Part shown: positions 1 to 7,545 of the stretch, in pieces | How the letters are laid out: every line of letters starts with the position of its first letter | Position numbering within the stretch: position 1 is the first letter of the stretch | Source: CAWGJC01 sp965276665 | GTDB taxonomy: Bacteria > Pseudomonadota > Alphaproteobacteria > Acetobacterales > Acetobacteraceae | NCBI GenBank assembly: GCA_965276665.1 | Contig: OZ255620.1 | Location: forward strand, 4,986,356 to 5,050,355 | DNA length: 64,000 nt | Direction of reading: 5' to 3' | The notes under the pieces: generated by a model | The model's database searches: none | What the model was told of the DNA's origin: nothing | The model's input: only the letters and a program-made list of their open reading frames with translations | Position numbers and translations under genes: made by a program

Positions 1-2
1 GT

Positions 3-242
3 CTTGCCGCCTTGCACCGGTATCGCGAGGCGCCGTGGCGGCGTGTGCTGCAGGCCGGGCTGGTGCCGGTGACTTCGGGGCTCGTGGTGTCGGGCGCGGT
101 GCTGATCGCGGGCTCGGCGGATCGGAGTTTTCGTGCGGCGGCGATCACGCTGGTGATCGCCGGAATGTCGCTCTTCACCCGCTTTCACCCGCTGATCCTG
201 CTGGCCTCCGGCGCCTGCGCCGGGATGCTGATCCTACGGTGA
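3..242 (+). CDS. chrA: Chromate transporter ChrA, C-terminal fragment
   Basis: This is the last 79 codons of a gene that begins before the window. The frame is open from base 3 to the TGA at 240-242. The residues resemble the end of CHR-family chromate transporters: a region around RVLQAGLVPVTSGL, then hydrophobic membrane segments and a terminal pattern like HPLILLASGACAGML, matching the usual 'NPLWLLAAGALLG' end of the family. Family members are integral membrane proteins that export chromate or a related oxyanion. The gene converges on the DUF3297 gene and overlaps its end by 9 bp. Only the C-terminal part is seen, so the identification rests on the general pattern. Confidence 0.72.
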   Translation, partial: LAALHRYREAPWRRVLQAGLVPVTSGLVVSGAVLIAGSADRSFRAAAITLVIAGMSLFTRFHPLILLASGACAGMLILR

Positions 243-488
243 GGCGTCGCGGAAATACGCCTCGACCGTGCCGTTCAGCCGCATCGTCAAAGGATTGCCG
301 TGCCGGTCCATCGTCTTGCCGACGGCGAGGCGTACCCAGCCTTCGCTGATGCAGTATTCCTCGACATTCGTCTTCTCGGCGCCGTTGAAGCGGATGCCGA
401 CGCCGCGTTCGAGCATCGCGTGATCGTAATGCGGGCTTTTCGGATTGGCGCAGAGCCGGTCGGGCGGGGCTTCGGCGGGATCTGTCAT
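234..488 (-). CDS. DUF3297 family small protein
   Basis: An 84-residue soluble protein that matches the DUF3297 pattern well: an N-terminal PPDRL segment, then ERGVGIRFNGAEKTNVEEYC and EGWVRLAVGK, which are the core of this short family. No function is established. It is cytoplasmic by appearance, with no signal or membrane segment. Its ATG lies 5 bp after the stop of the upstream glutathione S-transferase gene on the same strand, so the two are probably co-transcribed. Its 3' end overlaps the chromate transporter gene on the other strand. Confidence 0.85.
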   Translation of the reverse strand: MTDPAEAPPDRLCANPKSPHYDHAMLERGVGIRFNGAEKTNVEEYCISEGWVRLAVGKTMDRHGNPLTMRLNGTVEAYFRDASP

Positions 489-493
489 GTCGG

Positions 494-1114
494 TCAGCTC
501 ATCGGGCGGGCGACATGGTCGCGATAGGCCGGGCGTTGCAGCAGATTGTCATACCATGCGCGCAGATGCGGCAGGTCGGGCCGGTCGATCGGGAGGGCGA
601 ACCAGCGGTGCACGTGCACGCCGAGCGGGATGTCGGCGAGGCCGAACGCATCGTTGCCGACATAGGGATGGCGGGCGAGCTCGGCATCCAGCATCGCCCA
701 GCCCTTGCCGAGGGTTTTCGTCGCGCCGTCGATCGCCGCCATGTCGCGCTCGGCTTCGGGCGTGCGGACATAGCCGATGAAGACGGTGCCCGCCGCGGCG
801 TTCAGCGCGGTCTGCTGCCAGTCCATCCAGCGATCGGCATTGGCGCGCCCATGCGGCGCGTTGGGCCAGAGCGCCGACGGGTGGTTCGTGCAGAGATAGC
901 GCAGGATCGCGTTGCTCTCCCACAGGATGAAATCGTCTTCCTGCAGGGTGGGCACCAGTCGGTTCGGGTTCATCGCGCCGTATTCGGGCGTGTCGGTCTT
1001 GCCGAACGGGCCGCCGACATCGATCCGCTCATAAGGCAGGCCGAGCTCCTCGAGAGCCCAGACCACCTTCATCACGTTGCTCGATGTGGAACGACCCCAG
1101 AGACGCCGCTGCAT
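494..1114 (-). CDS. Glutathione S-transferase family protein
   Basis: A 206-residue GST-fold protein. The N-terminal thioredoxin-like domain (about 1-80) has the active-site region RSTSSNVMKV, the cis-Pro stretch NRLVPTLQ and the glutathione gamma-glutamyl-binding pair WESNAI. An all-helical C-terminal domain follows. I chose the ATG at 1114 because it begins exactly at the domain and has a strong ribosome binding site (GGAGGAA) just upstream; the frame is open further upstream without homology. Probable role: conjugation or reduction of electrophiles with glutathione in the cytoplasm. The substrate cannot be told. It is followed by the DUF3297 gene 5 bp later. Confidence 0.88.
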   Translation of the reverse strand: MQRRLWGRSTSSNVMKVVWALEELGLPYERIDVGGPFGKTDTPEYGAMNPNRLVPTLQEDDFILWESNAILRYLCTNHPSALWPNAPHGRANADRWMDWQQTALNAAAGTVFIGYVRTPEAERDMAAIDGATKTLGKGWAMLDAELARHPYVGNDAFGLADIPLGVHVHRWFALPIDRPDLPHLRAWYDNLLQRPAYRDHVARPMS

Positions 1115-1231
1115 GCCTGTTTCCTCCGCGTGACGGTGCATCCTAGCCCATGCGGCGCGGGGCCGAAATGCACCGGGCGGACCCCCGGCGCGCTGCTTGC
1201 CGAAGCAGGAGCAGCGGCGCATATCGGCGGC

Positions 1232-1723
1232 ATGAGATTGTCCTTCGCCCGTGGCATCGCGCTGACGGCGCTGGTCGCGTCTGCGCTGGCGCTCGGCATC
1301 GCGATCGCCTCGGAGCGGTTCGGCGGCCTCGTGCCCTGCGCGCTCTGCCTGCTCGAGCGCTGGCCGTATCGTATCGCGATCGGGCTCGGCGTCATCGCGG
1401 GGCTGGTGCCGTGGCGCGCCGTGCGGCCGATGCTGGCGGTGCTCGCGCTCTGCTTCGTCCTGGCGGCGGGGCTGGCGGCCACGCATGTCGGCGTGGAGCA
1501 GGGATACTGGCCGAGTCCGCTGCCGGAATGCGCGGCCCCGCGCGCGATCCAGGGCAGCATCGCGCAGCGCCTGGCGGCGATGCCGGCGCATCCGGCGAAA
1601 CCCTGCGACGACCCCACCTATCTGGTGCCCGGCCTGCCGGTCTCGATGGCGATGATGAACCTTATTCTCGCGCTTGCGCTGATCGTACTGACGGCGGCGG
1701 GTGCCTTATGGAGGCGGCGATGA
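1232..1723 (+). CDS. dsbB: DsbB-like disulfide bond formation protein
   Basis: A 163-residue inner-membrane protein with four hydrophobic segments. It has the DsbB layout: a CxxC pair in the first periplasmic loop (C36, C39 in PCALCLLERWPYR) and a second cysteine pair in the second loop (C100, C125). DsbB re-oxidises a periplasmic DsbA-type protein and passes electrons to quinone. No dsbA is in the window. The frame is open far upstream, but the ATG at 1232 opens directly on a membrane segment. Its stop overlaps the start of the next gene by 4 bp (ATGA). That gene makes ubiquinone, the electron acceptor DsbB uses, which is a plausible functional pairing. Confidence 0.9.
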   Translation: MRLSFARGIALTALVASALALGIAIASERFGGLVPCALCLLERWPYRIAIGLGVIAGLVPWRAVRPMLAVLALCFVLAAGLAATHVGVEQGYWPSPLPECAAPRAIQGSIAQRLAAMPAHPAKPCDDPTYLVPGLPVSMAMMNLILALALIVLTAAGALWRRR

Positions 1724-2304
1724 GCGGAACCGACCAAGGAATGCCCCAGGCGAAGCCAAGGGCGATGCAGGGGGCAATGCCGGGCGATCAAGATCCACGC
1801 GAGCGCGTCGAGCGGATGATCCGCGTCGACCATGCGGGCGAATACGGGGCGGCGCGCATCTATGCGGGCCAGCTCGCGGTGCTCGGCCGCGGCCCGAAGG
1901 GCGATGTGCTGCGTCACATGAAGGCGCAGGAGCAGCATCATCTCGACAGTTTCGCCGAGCTGATCGCGCGCCGCCGGGTGCGCCCGACGGCGCTGCTGCC
2001 GTTCTGGCATCTCGCTGGTTTCGCGCTGGGCGCGGCGACGGCGGCGCTCGGCGAGCGGGCGGCGATGGCCTGCACCGTCGCGGTGGAGGAGGCGATCGAC
2101 GCGCATTACGCCGCGCAATCCGCCTCCCTCGGGCCGGAGGAAGGCGAGCTGCGCGACACGATCGAGGAATTCCGCGCCGAGGAGCTTGAGCATCGCGATA
2201 TCGGCCTCGCGCACGAGGCGGAGCTCGCGCCGGCCTACCGCCTGCTCTCCGCGGTGATCAAGGCCGGTTGCCGGGCGGCGATCTATGCAAGCGAGCGCGT
2301 GTAG
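1720..2304 (+). CDS. coq7: Demethoxyubiquinone hydroxylase, COQ7 family
   Basis: A 194-residue di-iron monooxygenase of the COQ7/CLK-1 family, which hydroxylates the ring at C6 in the penultimate step of ubiquinone synthesis. All six expected carboxylate/histidine ligands are visible in two repeats: E41 (HAGEYGA), E71 and H74 (EQHH), E123, and E155 and H158 (EELEH). I chose the ATG at 1720 over the in-frame ATG at 1708 because GGAGG at 1710-1714 lies at the right distance, and the resulting ATGA overlap with dsbB suggests translational coupling. The protein is a membrane-associated helical bundle. Confidence 0.93.
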   Translation: MSGTDQGMPQAKPRAMQGAMPGDQDPRERVERMIRVDHAGEYGAARIYAGQLAVLGRGPKGDVLRHMKAQEQHHLDSFAELIARRRVRPTALLPFWHLAGFALGAATAALGERAAMACTVAVEEAIDAHYAAQSASLGPEEGELRDTIEEFRAEELEHRDIGLAHEAELAPAYRLLSAVIKAGCRAAIYASERV

Positions 2305-2332
2305 CTGCGGGTGAACGGCAGGGCGCGGCCGC

Positions 2333-2920
2333 TCAGCTTTCCAGCTCGCTGTCCCAGTAGAGATAGTCGCGCCAGCTCTCGTGCAGGTAGTTCGGCGGGA
2401 AGGCGCGGCCGTTATCCTGCAGCTCCCAGGTCGAGGGCTGTCGCGGCTCGGCGCGCGGGAACATCCGGCACTCCCGCGGCAGGCGGGAGCCCTTGCGCAG
2501 ATTGCACCCGCCGCAGGCGGTGACGACATTCTCCCATGTCGTCCGGCCGCCCCGGCTGCGCGGGATCACATGGTCGAAGGTGAGCTCCGGCGTCGGGTTG
2601 CGCATGCCGCAATACTGGCAGCAGAAGGCGTCGCGCAGGAACACGTTGAACCGCGTGAAGGCCGGCCGGCGCGCAGAGGGGATGTAATCCTTCAGCGCGA
2701 TCACGCTCGGCAGCCGGAAGCGTCGGCTGGGCGAGCGAACCTCGACCTCGTATTCGTTCAAGACCGAGACGCGATCGAGGAAAACCGCCTTGACCGCATC
2801 CTGCCAGCACCAGACGGAAAGCGGAAAATAGGAGAGCGGGCGGAAATCCGCATTCAGCACCAGAGCCGGAAAATGCTGTCCGCCATCAGGCAAGGCGACA
2901 CCCTTCTTCGCGCACCGCAC
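2333..2920 (-). CDS. HNH endonuclease family protein
   Basis: A protein of up to 195 residues with a zinc-binding HNH nuclease domain in its second half: CCQYCG, then FDHVIPRSRGG (the catalytic DH), then WENVVTACGGCN. The four cysteines would bind zinc. The N-terminal segment (FPALVLNADFRPLSYFPLS) is the conserved lead-in of a very common alphaproteobacterial HNH family whose cellular role is not well defined. The start is uncertain: the GTG at 2920 has no clear ribosome binding site, while an in-frame TTG about 10 codons later is preceded by AAGAAGG. It is a stand-alone gene, convergent with coq7, with no partner typical of restriction systems. Confidence 0.88.
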   Translation of the reverse strand: MRCAKKGVALPDGGQHFPALVLNADFRPLSYFPLSVWCWQDAVKAVFLDRVSVLNEYEVEVRSPSRRFRLPSVIALKDYIPSARRPAFTRFNVFLRDAFCCQYCGMRNPTPELTFDHVIPRSRGGRTTWENVVTACGGCNLRKGSRLPRECRMFPRAEPRQPSTWELQDNGRAFPPNYLHESWRDYLYWDSELES

Positions 2921-3039
2921 GATATCTGGGGGAAGCGAACGCGCGCGACCGCCAGATGTTGTGCGATGCCGTGTTGGCCTCGTTTATGACAGCCGGCGGG
3001 GCGCTTCGCAAGGCGGCCCGGCGGGGTTTCATCGCCATG

Positions 3040-3696
3040 TCATTGCGTTGCGGCGAATTCCCGCTGCAGGAACAGCGCGCCCAGGGAAAGACCCGCTGGG
3101 CTCAGCTCATGGCCGAACAACATGTAGGAAGCCTCGACCGGAACCCCCGCCGCGCGCAGCGCCGACTCCGCATCGCGGGAACGGAACGCCGGCACCACGT
3201 CGTCCCGCTCGCCATGCACGAGCAGCACCGGCGCGCGGTTGGCGAGCTCCGACCCGAGGGATCGCGGCGCGATCAGCGCGCCCGAATAGGCGAGGATCGC
3301 GCGCGGCGCCACCGTGCGGCGCAGCCCGGTGAACAGGGCGACCATCGCGCCCTGGCTGAACCCGAACAGCGCGTAGGCGGTCGGCGGCAGGCCGAGCCGG
3401 GCGAGCTCGGAGTCGAGGAACGCATCGAGCGCCGCGGCGCCGCGCCGCACGCCGGCCTCCATCGTCGCCGGCGCGCGGTCGGCGACATCGAACCAGCGGC
3501 GGCCGGTGAGCGAGCCCGGGAAGGGTTCCGGCGCATCGGGGGCGACGAACAGCGCGTCGGGGAGCGCCGGCGCCCATTCATGCGCGAGATCGATCACGTC
3601 ATGCCCGTCGGCGCCGAGCCCGTGGCAGATCACCACGAGCTGGCGCGGCGCGCCTCCCGATCGCGGTCCGCTGCGCGGTCCGTCCAGTTCCGTCAT
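3040..3696 (-). CDS. Serine esterase, phospholipase/carboxylesterase family
   Basis: A 218-residue cytoplasmic alpha/beta hydrolase of the small phospholipase/carboxylesterase type (YpfH/EstB-like). The oxyanion segment CHGLGADG lies near residues 24-31, the nucleophile elbow is GFSQG with Ser114, the acid is in GERDDVVP (Asp165 or 166), and the histidine is His196 in GHELSP. Its length fits the family. No signal peptide is present. It is transcribed away from gluQ across a 60-bp gap. The natural substrate cannot be deduced from sequence. Confidence 0.88.
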   Translation of the reverse strand: MTELDGPRSGPRSGGAPRQLVVICHGLGADGHDVIDLAHEWAPALPDALFVAPDAPEPFPGSLTGRRWFDVADRAPATMEAGVRRGAAALDAFLDSELARLGLPPTAYALFGFSQGAMVALFTGLRRTVAPRAILAYSGALIAPRSLGSELANRAPVLLVHGERDDVVPAFRSRDAESALRAAGVPVEASYMLFGHELSPAGLSLGALFLQREFAATQ

Positions 3697-3756
3697 GCCT
3701 GCACTCCCCTGGCCGACTCCACTGATGAAGACAATGCCCTATCCTGCCGGCCCGCC

Positions 3757-4602
3757 ATGCCGATCACCACCCGCTTCGCGCCGAGCCCGACCGGGCATCT
3801 GCATCTCGGCCACGCTCATGCAGCGTTGACCGCCTGGCACGCGGCGCGCGATGCGGGCGGCCGGTTCCTGCTGCGGATCGAGGATATCGATCCGGTGCGC
3901 TGCCGGGCGGAATTCATGCCCGCGCTGATCGAGGATCTCGCCTGGCTCGGGCTCGACTGGGACGGCGTGCCGCGCGTGCAATCGGCGCATCTCGGCGAAT
4001 ATCGCGCAACGCTGGGCGCGCTCGCCGCGCGCGGGTTGCTTTATCCCTGCTTCTGCACGCGGGCGGAGATTGCGCGCGAAGTCGCCGGCGCGGCCGCCGC
4101 GCCGCACGGGCCGGACGGCGCGCCGCTCTACCCGGGCACCTGCCGCCGGCTCGACCCGGCGGTCCGGCGCGCGCGCATCGCCGCCGGCGAGCCGCATGCC
4201 TGGCGGCTCGACATGGCGCGGGCGCTCGCCGGTTTGGTGGCGCCGCTCGTCTTCGAGGAGGCGGGGCAGGGGATGATTGTCTGCGATCCGGGACGGTTCG
4301 GCGACGTGGTGCTCGGGCGGAAGGACATCCCCGCCAGCTATCATCTCTGCGTCACCCAGGACGATGCGCGGCAGGTCGTCACCCTGGTCACGCGCGGCGC
4401 CGATCTGCTGCCGGCCACCGATCTGCAGGTGCTGCTGCAGGCGCTGATGGGATGGGAGACGCCGCGCTACGCGCATCACGCGCTGCTGCGCGACGCGGCG
4501 GGGCGGCGGCTTGCCAAGCGCGACGGGGCCGCCACCTTGCGCGCGTTGCGCGATTCCGGCGTGACACCGTCCGAGGCGCGGGCGCGCGCGGGGTTTCCGT
4601 GA
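3757..4602 (+). CDS. gluQ: Glutamyl-Q tRNA(Asp) synthetase
   Basis: A 281-residue GluRS paralogue lacking the anticodon-binding domain, the expected size for GluQ. It activates glutamate without tRNA and attaches it to the queuosine at the wobble position of tRNA(Asp). The HIGH-type motif is HLGH (16-19) after RFAPSPTG, the KMSKS-type loop is AKRD near residue 254, and the zinc-site cysteines are C98, C100 and C129. The conserved LRIEDIDPVR is also present. I chose the ATG at 3757 because the family begins there; the frame is open far upstream as a GC artefact. Its last codons overlap the following GNAT gene. Confidence 0.93.
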   Translation: MPITTRFAPSPTGHLHLGHAHAALTAWHAARDAGGRFLLRIEDIDPVRCRAEFMPALIEDLAWLGLDWDGVPRVQSAHLGEYRATLGALAARGLLYPCFCTRAEIAREVAGAAAAPHGPDGAPLYPGTCRRLDPAVRRARIAAGEPHAWRLDMARALAGLVAPLVFEEAGQGMIVCDPGRFGDVVLGRKDIPASYHLCVTQDDARQVVTLVTRGADLLPATDLQVLLQALMGWETPRYAHHALLRDAAGRRLAKRDGAATLRALRDSGVTPSEARARAGFP

Positions 4603-5030
4603 TTCGCAGGGCAGGCCTTTCAGACGCGGCGGCGCTGGCCGCGCTGCATCGCGCGGTGCGCGCGGCGTGCCTGCCGTATTTGCCTGATCTGCACACGCCA
4701 GAAGAGGATCTGCGGTTCTTCCGCGATCATGTGCTGGCGGACTGCACGGTCTGGGTGGTTGGGGAGGAGAGCGCGATCGGCGGGTTCTGCGCCGTCCGGC
4801 CCGGCTGGATGGACCACCTTTATGTCGACACGGCGCGTCAGGGGACCGGGATCGGCTCGGCGCTGCTTGCTCGCGCGATGCAAGGCGCGGATCATCTGCG
4901 GCTGTACGTCTTCCAGCGCAACACGCGGGCGATCCGCTTCTACGAGGCGCGCGGCTTTCGTCTGGTCGCGCGGACCGACGGAAGCCGCAACGAGGAACGC
5001 GAGCCGGACGCGCTCTATGCTTGGCGCTAG
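4599..5030 (+). CDS. GNAT family N-acetyltransferase
   Basis: A 143-residue acetyltransferase of the GNAT fold. Motif A, which binds the acetyl-CoA pyrophosphate, is visible as RQGTGIGSALL, followed by the C-terminal strand-helix NTRAIRFYEARGF. The start is the GTG at 4599, which overlaps the gluQ stop (GTGA) and begins exactly at the conserved VIRRA lead-in. Substrate unknown; candidates are small amines or protein N-termini. The TAG stop (5028-5030) is formed by the first bases of the hairpin repeat that follows, so the C-terminus was probably shaped by that insertion. Confidence 0.87.
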   Translation: MIRRAGLSDAAALAALHRAVRAACLPYLPDLHTPEEDLRFFRDHVLADCTVWVVGEESAIGGFCAVRPGWMDHLYVDTARQGTGIGSALLARAMQGADHLRLYVFQRNTRAIRFYEARGFRLVARTDGSRNEEREPDALYAWR

Positions 5031-5153
5031 AGCATCTCACCTTCGGTTGAGTCGGCTCCTGCCCTCGCCCCCGCCCGGCCCCCCACAAAAGTATACTCGC
5101 GTTAGGGGGCCGGGGGGGCGAGGGCCGGAGCCGACTTAACTGAAAATGCCCTA
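5028..5153. repeat. 126-bp hairpin repeat, copy 1 (MITE-like)
   Basis: An imperfect inverted repeat whose ends are TAGAGCATCTCA and, in reverse complement, TAGGGCATTTTCA. Inside is a GC-rich stem running from GTCGGCTCC on the left to GGAGCCGAC on the right, with AGTATACT (5090-5097) near the apex. A second copy is at 17851-17977. The ends are flanked by TA on both sides, as expected for elements moved by an IS630/Tc1-type transposase, although no transposase is in the window. It sits between the GNAT gene and a convergent secreted-protein gene, so it could also act as a bidirectional terminator. There is no other gene in this gap. Confidence 0.8.
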
Positions 5154-5209
5154 ATGCTTGGCCTTAAAGCGTCGGGCCTGCGGCGTCCGGCTCCGCGCCG
5201 CCCGCGCGT

Positions 5210-5671
5210 TCAATGCGGGCAGGCGCAGGTGCATGTGCATTTCGGCACGACGTGGACCACCGCGTGATGCACAATCGGATGCGCGTAGACGATTCGCGGC
5301 GGCGGCAGGTAGGCGACAGGCGGCGCGTAGACCGGCGGCGGGTAGCCGCCGACCACGATGCCCGGGCCCCAGCCCCAGCCGCCGCGCCAGCCCCAACCAC
5401 CGCGCCAGCCGCCCCAACCCGCGCGCCAGCCCCAGCCGCCCCGCCAGCCGCCGCGATAGCCCCAGCCACCGCCCCAGCCGCGGCCGCGCCAACCACCACC
5501 ACCCCAGCCGCCGCCATGCCAGCCGCCGCCGTGCCAGCCACCGCCGCCGCCGCCGTGCCAGCCACCACCACCACCCCCATGCCAACCTTGGGCTTGCGCC
5601 GCGACAGGCAGTGCCAGACCGGCGCCGACCACCGCCAGTGTCGCCATCGTGCGAACAGAAATGCGGGGCAT
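5210..5671 (-). CDS. Secreted Gly/Trp/His-rich low-complexity protein
   Basis: A 153-residue protein with a clear signal peptide (TMATLAVVGAGLALPVAAQAQ, cut near residue 27). A low-complexity region of roughly 75 residues follows, built from repeats of WHGGG, GGWRG and WGGG. The C-terminal part is rich in Pro, Val and His and ends in KCTCTCACPH. The His-rich stretch plus the terminal Cys cluster could bind metal, but this is inference. The ATG at 5671 has a good ribosome binding site (GAGGGAGAG) and leads directly into the signal peptide. Similar Gly-rich exported proteins are common in proteobacteria without known function. Confidence 0.75.
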   Translation of the reverse strand: MPRISVRTMATLAVVGAGLALPVAAQAQGWHGGGGGGWHGGGGGGWHGGGWHGGGWGGGGWRGRGWGGGWGYRGGWRGGWGWRAGWGGWRGGWGWRGGWGWGPGIVVGGYPPPVYAPPVAYLPPPRIVYAHPIVHHAVVHVVPKCTCTCACPH

Positions 5672-5797
5672 CGAACTCTCCCTCTGAAGGACGATCCCGT
5701 CGCCGCAAAACCGGCGACGCATGGATATCGGATAGGAGCTGAATGTATCAGAACTATGGCGGCCGGGTGCGGGCCGGGACGGCGAGGGAGGAACGGA

Positions 5798-6550
5798 ATG
5801 GACCTGCGGTTGCGCGGCAAGACGGCGCTGGTGACCGGCGCCAGCATGGGAATCGGCCGGGCCATCGCCCGCTTGCTGGCGGCGGAGGGCGTGCGTGTCG
5901 CGGCGGTCGCGCGGCGGGGCGTCCTGCTCGACGCGCTCGCCGCCGAGATCGCCTCGGACGGCGACGAAAAACCGGTCCCGATCGTGCAGGACATCATGGC
6001 GGAGGACGCCGCATCGCGCCTGCGCGCGGCCGCGCTCGCGGCGCTCGGCCGCGTGCAAATACTCGTGAACTGCGCCGGCGGCAGCCGCCGCATGGGGGTC
6101 GATGCGCCAGAGGCGCAATGGGAGGAGGCGATGACGCTGAACTTCACCCGCCAGCGCCAGATCACCCACGAATTGCTGCCGCAGATGATCGAGGGCGGCT
6201 GGGGCCGCATCATCAACATCACCGGCAAGTCTGAACCCGATGGTCTCAACGGCGCGTTTGCCGCCAAGGCGGCGATGCATGCCTGGGCGAAGGGCCTGTC
6301 GCGCGAGATCGGCAAGCACGGGATCACGGTGAACTCGATCCCGCCTGGCCGCATCATGAGCGAGCAGATCCGTCGCAACTATCCGGAAGAGGAACGCAAG
6401 CGCCATGCGGCGGCGGATATTCCGGTCGGCCGCTATGGCGAGCCGGAGGAGCTCGCAGTGCTGGCCGTATTCCTCGCCTCGCCGCGCGCCGGCTATATCA
6501 GCGGCGCGGTGATCCCGGTGGATGGCGGATTGCGGCGCTACCAGTTCTAG
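5798..6550 (+). CDS. SDR family oxidoreductase, atypical active site
   Basis: A 250-residue short-chain dehydrogenase/reductase. The cofactor motif is TGASMGIG (13-20), NCAGG (91-95) marks the NNAG segment, and the C-terminal VIPVDGG ending is typical of classical SDRs. The catalytic YxxxK is not intact: Lys157 is present in FAAKAAM, but the Tyr position is Ala153, and the expected serine region reads NITGK. It may use a different mechanism, bind ligand without turnover, or be inactive. The start at 5798 has a strong ribosome binding site (GGGAGGAACGGA). The substrate is unknown. It converges on ku. Confidence 0.85.
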   Translation: MDLRLRGKTALVTGASMGIGRAIARLLAAEGVRVAAVARRGVLLDALAAEIASDGDEKPVPIVQDIMAEDAASRLRAAALAALGRVQILVNCAGGSRRMGVDAPEAQWEEAMTLNFTRQRQITHELLPQMIEGGWGRIINITGKSEPDGLNGAFAAKAAMHAWAKGLSREIGKHGITVNSIPPGRIMSEQIRRNYPEEERKRHAAADIPVGRYGEPEELAVLAVFLASPRAGYISGAVIPVDGGLRRYQF

Positions 6551-6564
6551 CGATCAGGCAGCGC

Positions 6565-7467
6565 TCAGGCGCGCTTGCGCACCGGCTTCGACGCGGGTTT
6601 CAATGCCGGTTTGGGCGCCGGCGCGGCGCGCTTGGCCGCCGGCTTTACGGGCTTGCGGGCGGGTTTCTGCTCGCGCGATGCGGGTTCCGCCTGGCCCAGG
6701 CTCTTCCGCAACGCCGCCATCAGGTCGATCACGTTGCCGCTCTCGCGCGGCGCCTCCGCGGTGACCGTCTCGCCCTGTCCCTTCGCCTTGGCCTCGATCA
6801 CCTCGCGCAGCCGCGCCTCGTAGCGATCCTCGGTGTCGGCGGGCTGAAACTCGTCCAGCTGGCGGGTGATGAGCTCGGTCGCCAGCGAGACCATCTCGGC
6901 ATCCGGCTTGTCGCGCGGCACGTCGGCGAACAGGTCGTGCGCGCTGTGGAGGTCGCGCGCCTCGTGCAGCGTATGGACGACGAGGCCGCGATCCATCGGC
7001 ATCAGAGCGACCGGACGCTCGCGCCGCGCGATCACCAGCCGGGAGAGCGCGACGCGGCCCGATTTCCGGATCGCGTCACGCAGCACGACATAGACATCGC
7101 TGCCGGAATCGCCATCGGGTGCGGCGTAATAGGAGCGATCGAAATAGATCGGGTCGATCGCATCCGCGTCGACGAACTTGCCGATCGTCATCGTGCTCGA
7201 GGAGTCGATGCGCGCTCGCTCGAAATCCTCGTCATCGAGCAGCACGTAATTATCCTTGCGGACCTCGAAGCCCTTGACGAGATCGCCGCGCGAGACCGGC
7301 TCCTCGGTTCCGGCATCGAGCGTGACCATGCGAACACGGTTTCCGGTCGCCGGATTGATCAGATGGAAATGCAGGTCGCTCGTCGAGCGCTCCGCGGCGT
7401 AGAGCGCGATCGGGCAGGAAACCAGAGCGAGGCGCAGATGGCCGCGCCAGACCGGACGCTGGGCCAT
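6565..7467 (-). CDS. ku: Ku protein, non-homologous end joining
   Basis: A 300-residue bacterial Ku homologue, recognisable from its start (RPVWRGHLRLALVSCPIALY) through the Ku core beta-barrel (KGFEVRKDNYVLLDDEDFE; IDPIYFDRSYYAAPDG; MVSLATELI). The last 40 or so residues form a basic Lys/Pro/Ala tail, as in many bacterial Ku proteins, and probably help DNA binding. Ku dimers ring broken DNA ends and recruit LigD. No ligD lies in this window, so the partner must be elsewhere or absent. Transcribed in the same direction as wzt but separated by 78 bp. Confidence 0.95.
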   Translation of the reverse strand: MAQRPVWRGHLRLALVSCPIALYAAERSTSDLHFHLINPATGNRVRMVTLDAGTEEPVSRGDLVKGFEVRKDNYVLLDDEDFERARIDSSSTMTIGKFVDADAIDPIYFDRSYYAAPDGDSGSDVYVVLRDAIRKSGRVALSRLVIARRERPVALMPMDRGLVVHTLHEARDLHSAHDLFADVPRDKPDAEMVSLATELITRQLDEFQPADTEDRYEARLREVIEAKAKGQGETVTAEAPRESGNVIDLMAALRKSLGQAEPASREQKPARKPVKPAAKRAAPAPKPALKPASKPVRKRA

Positions 7468-7501
7468 TCAACCTCCTCGTCGGCGCGGGCGCGCGACCTG
7501 C

Positions 7502-7530
7502 TGCATGACCCAGTGTTGCATGACCCAGTG
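7502..7530. repeat. Tandem 14-bp direct repeat upstream of ku
   Basis: The 14-mer TGCATGACCCAGTG occurs twice with a 15-bp period (7502-7515 and 7517-7530) in the short gap between the wzt stop and the ku start. It could be a regulator binding site, since the spacing is about one and a half helical turns, or a small replication slippage. Nothing else is visible in this gap. Confidence 0.6.
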
Positions 7531-7545
7531 CCAACGCGGGTGGTT

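Noticed and set aside
3739..5088. A 449-codon minus-strand frame opposite gluQ and the GNAT gene
   Set aside because: Shadow of two recognised genes; Arg/Pro-rich and without similarity.
5028..5153. The hairpin repeat as a CRISPR repeat or tRNA-like structure
   Set aside because: It occurs once here with no spacer array, and the stem is far too long for a tRNA arm.
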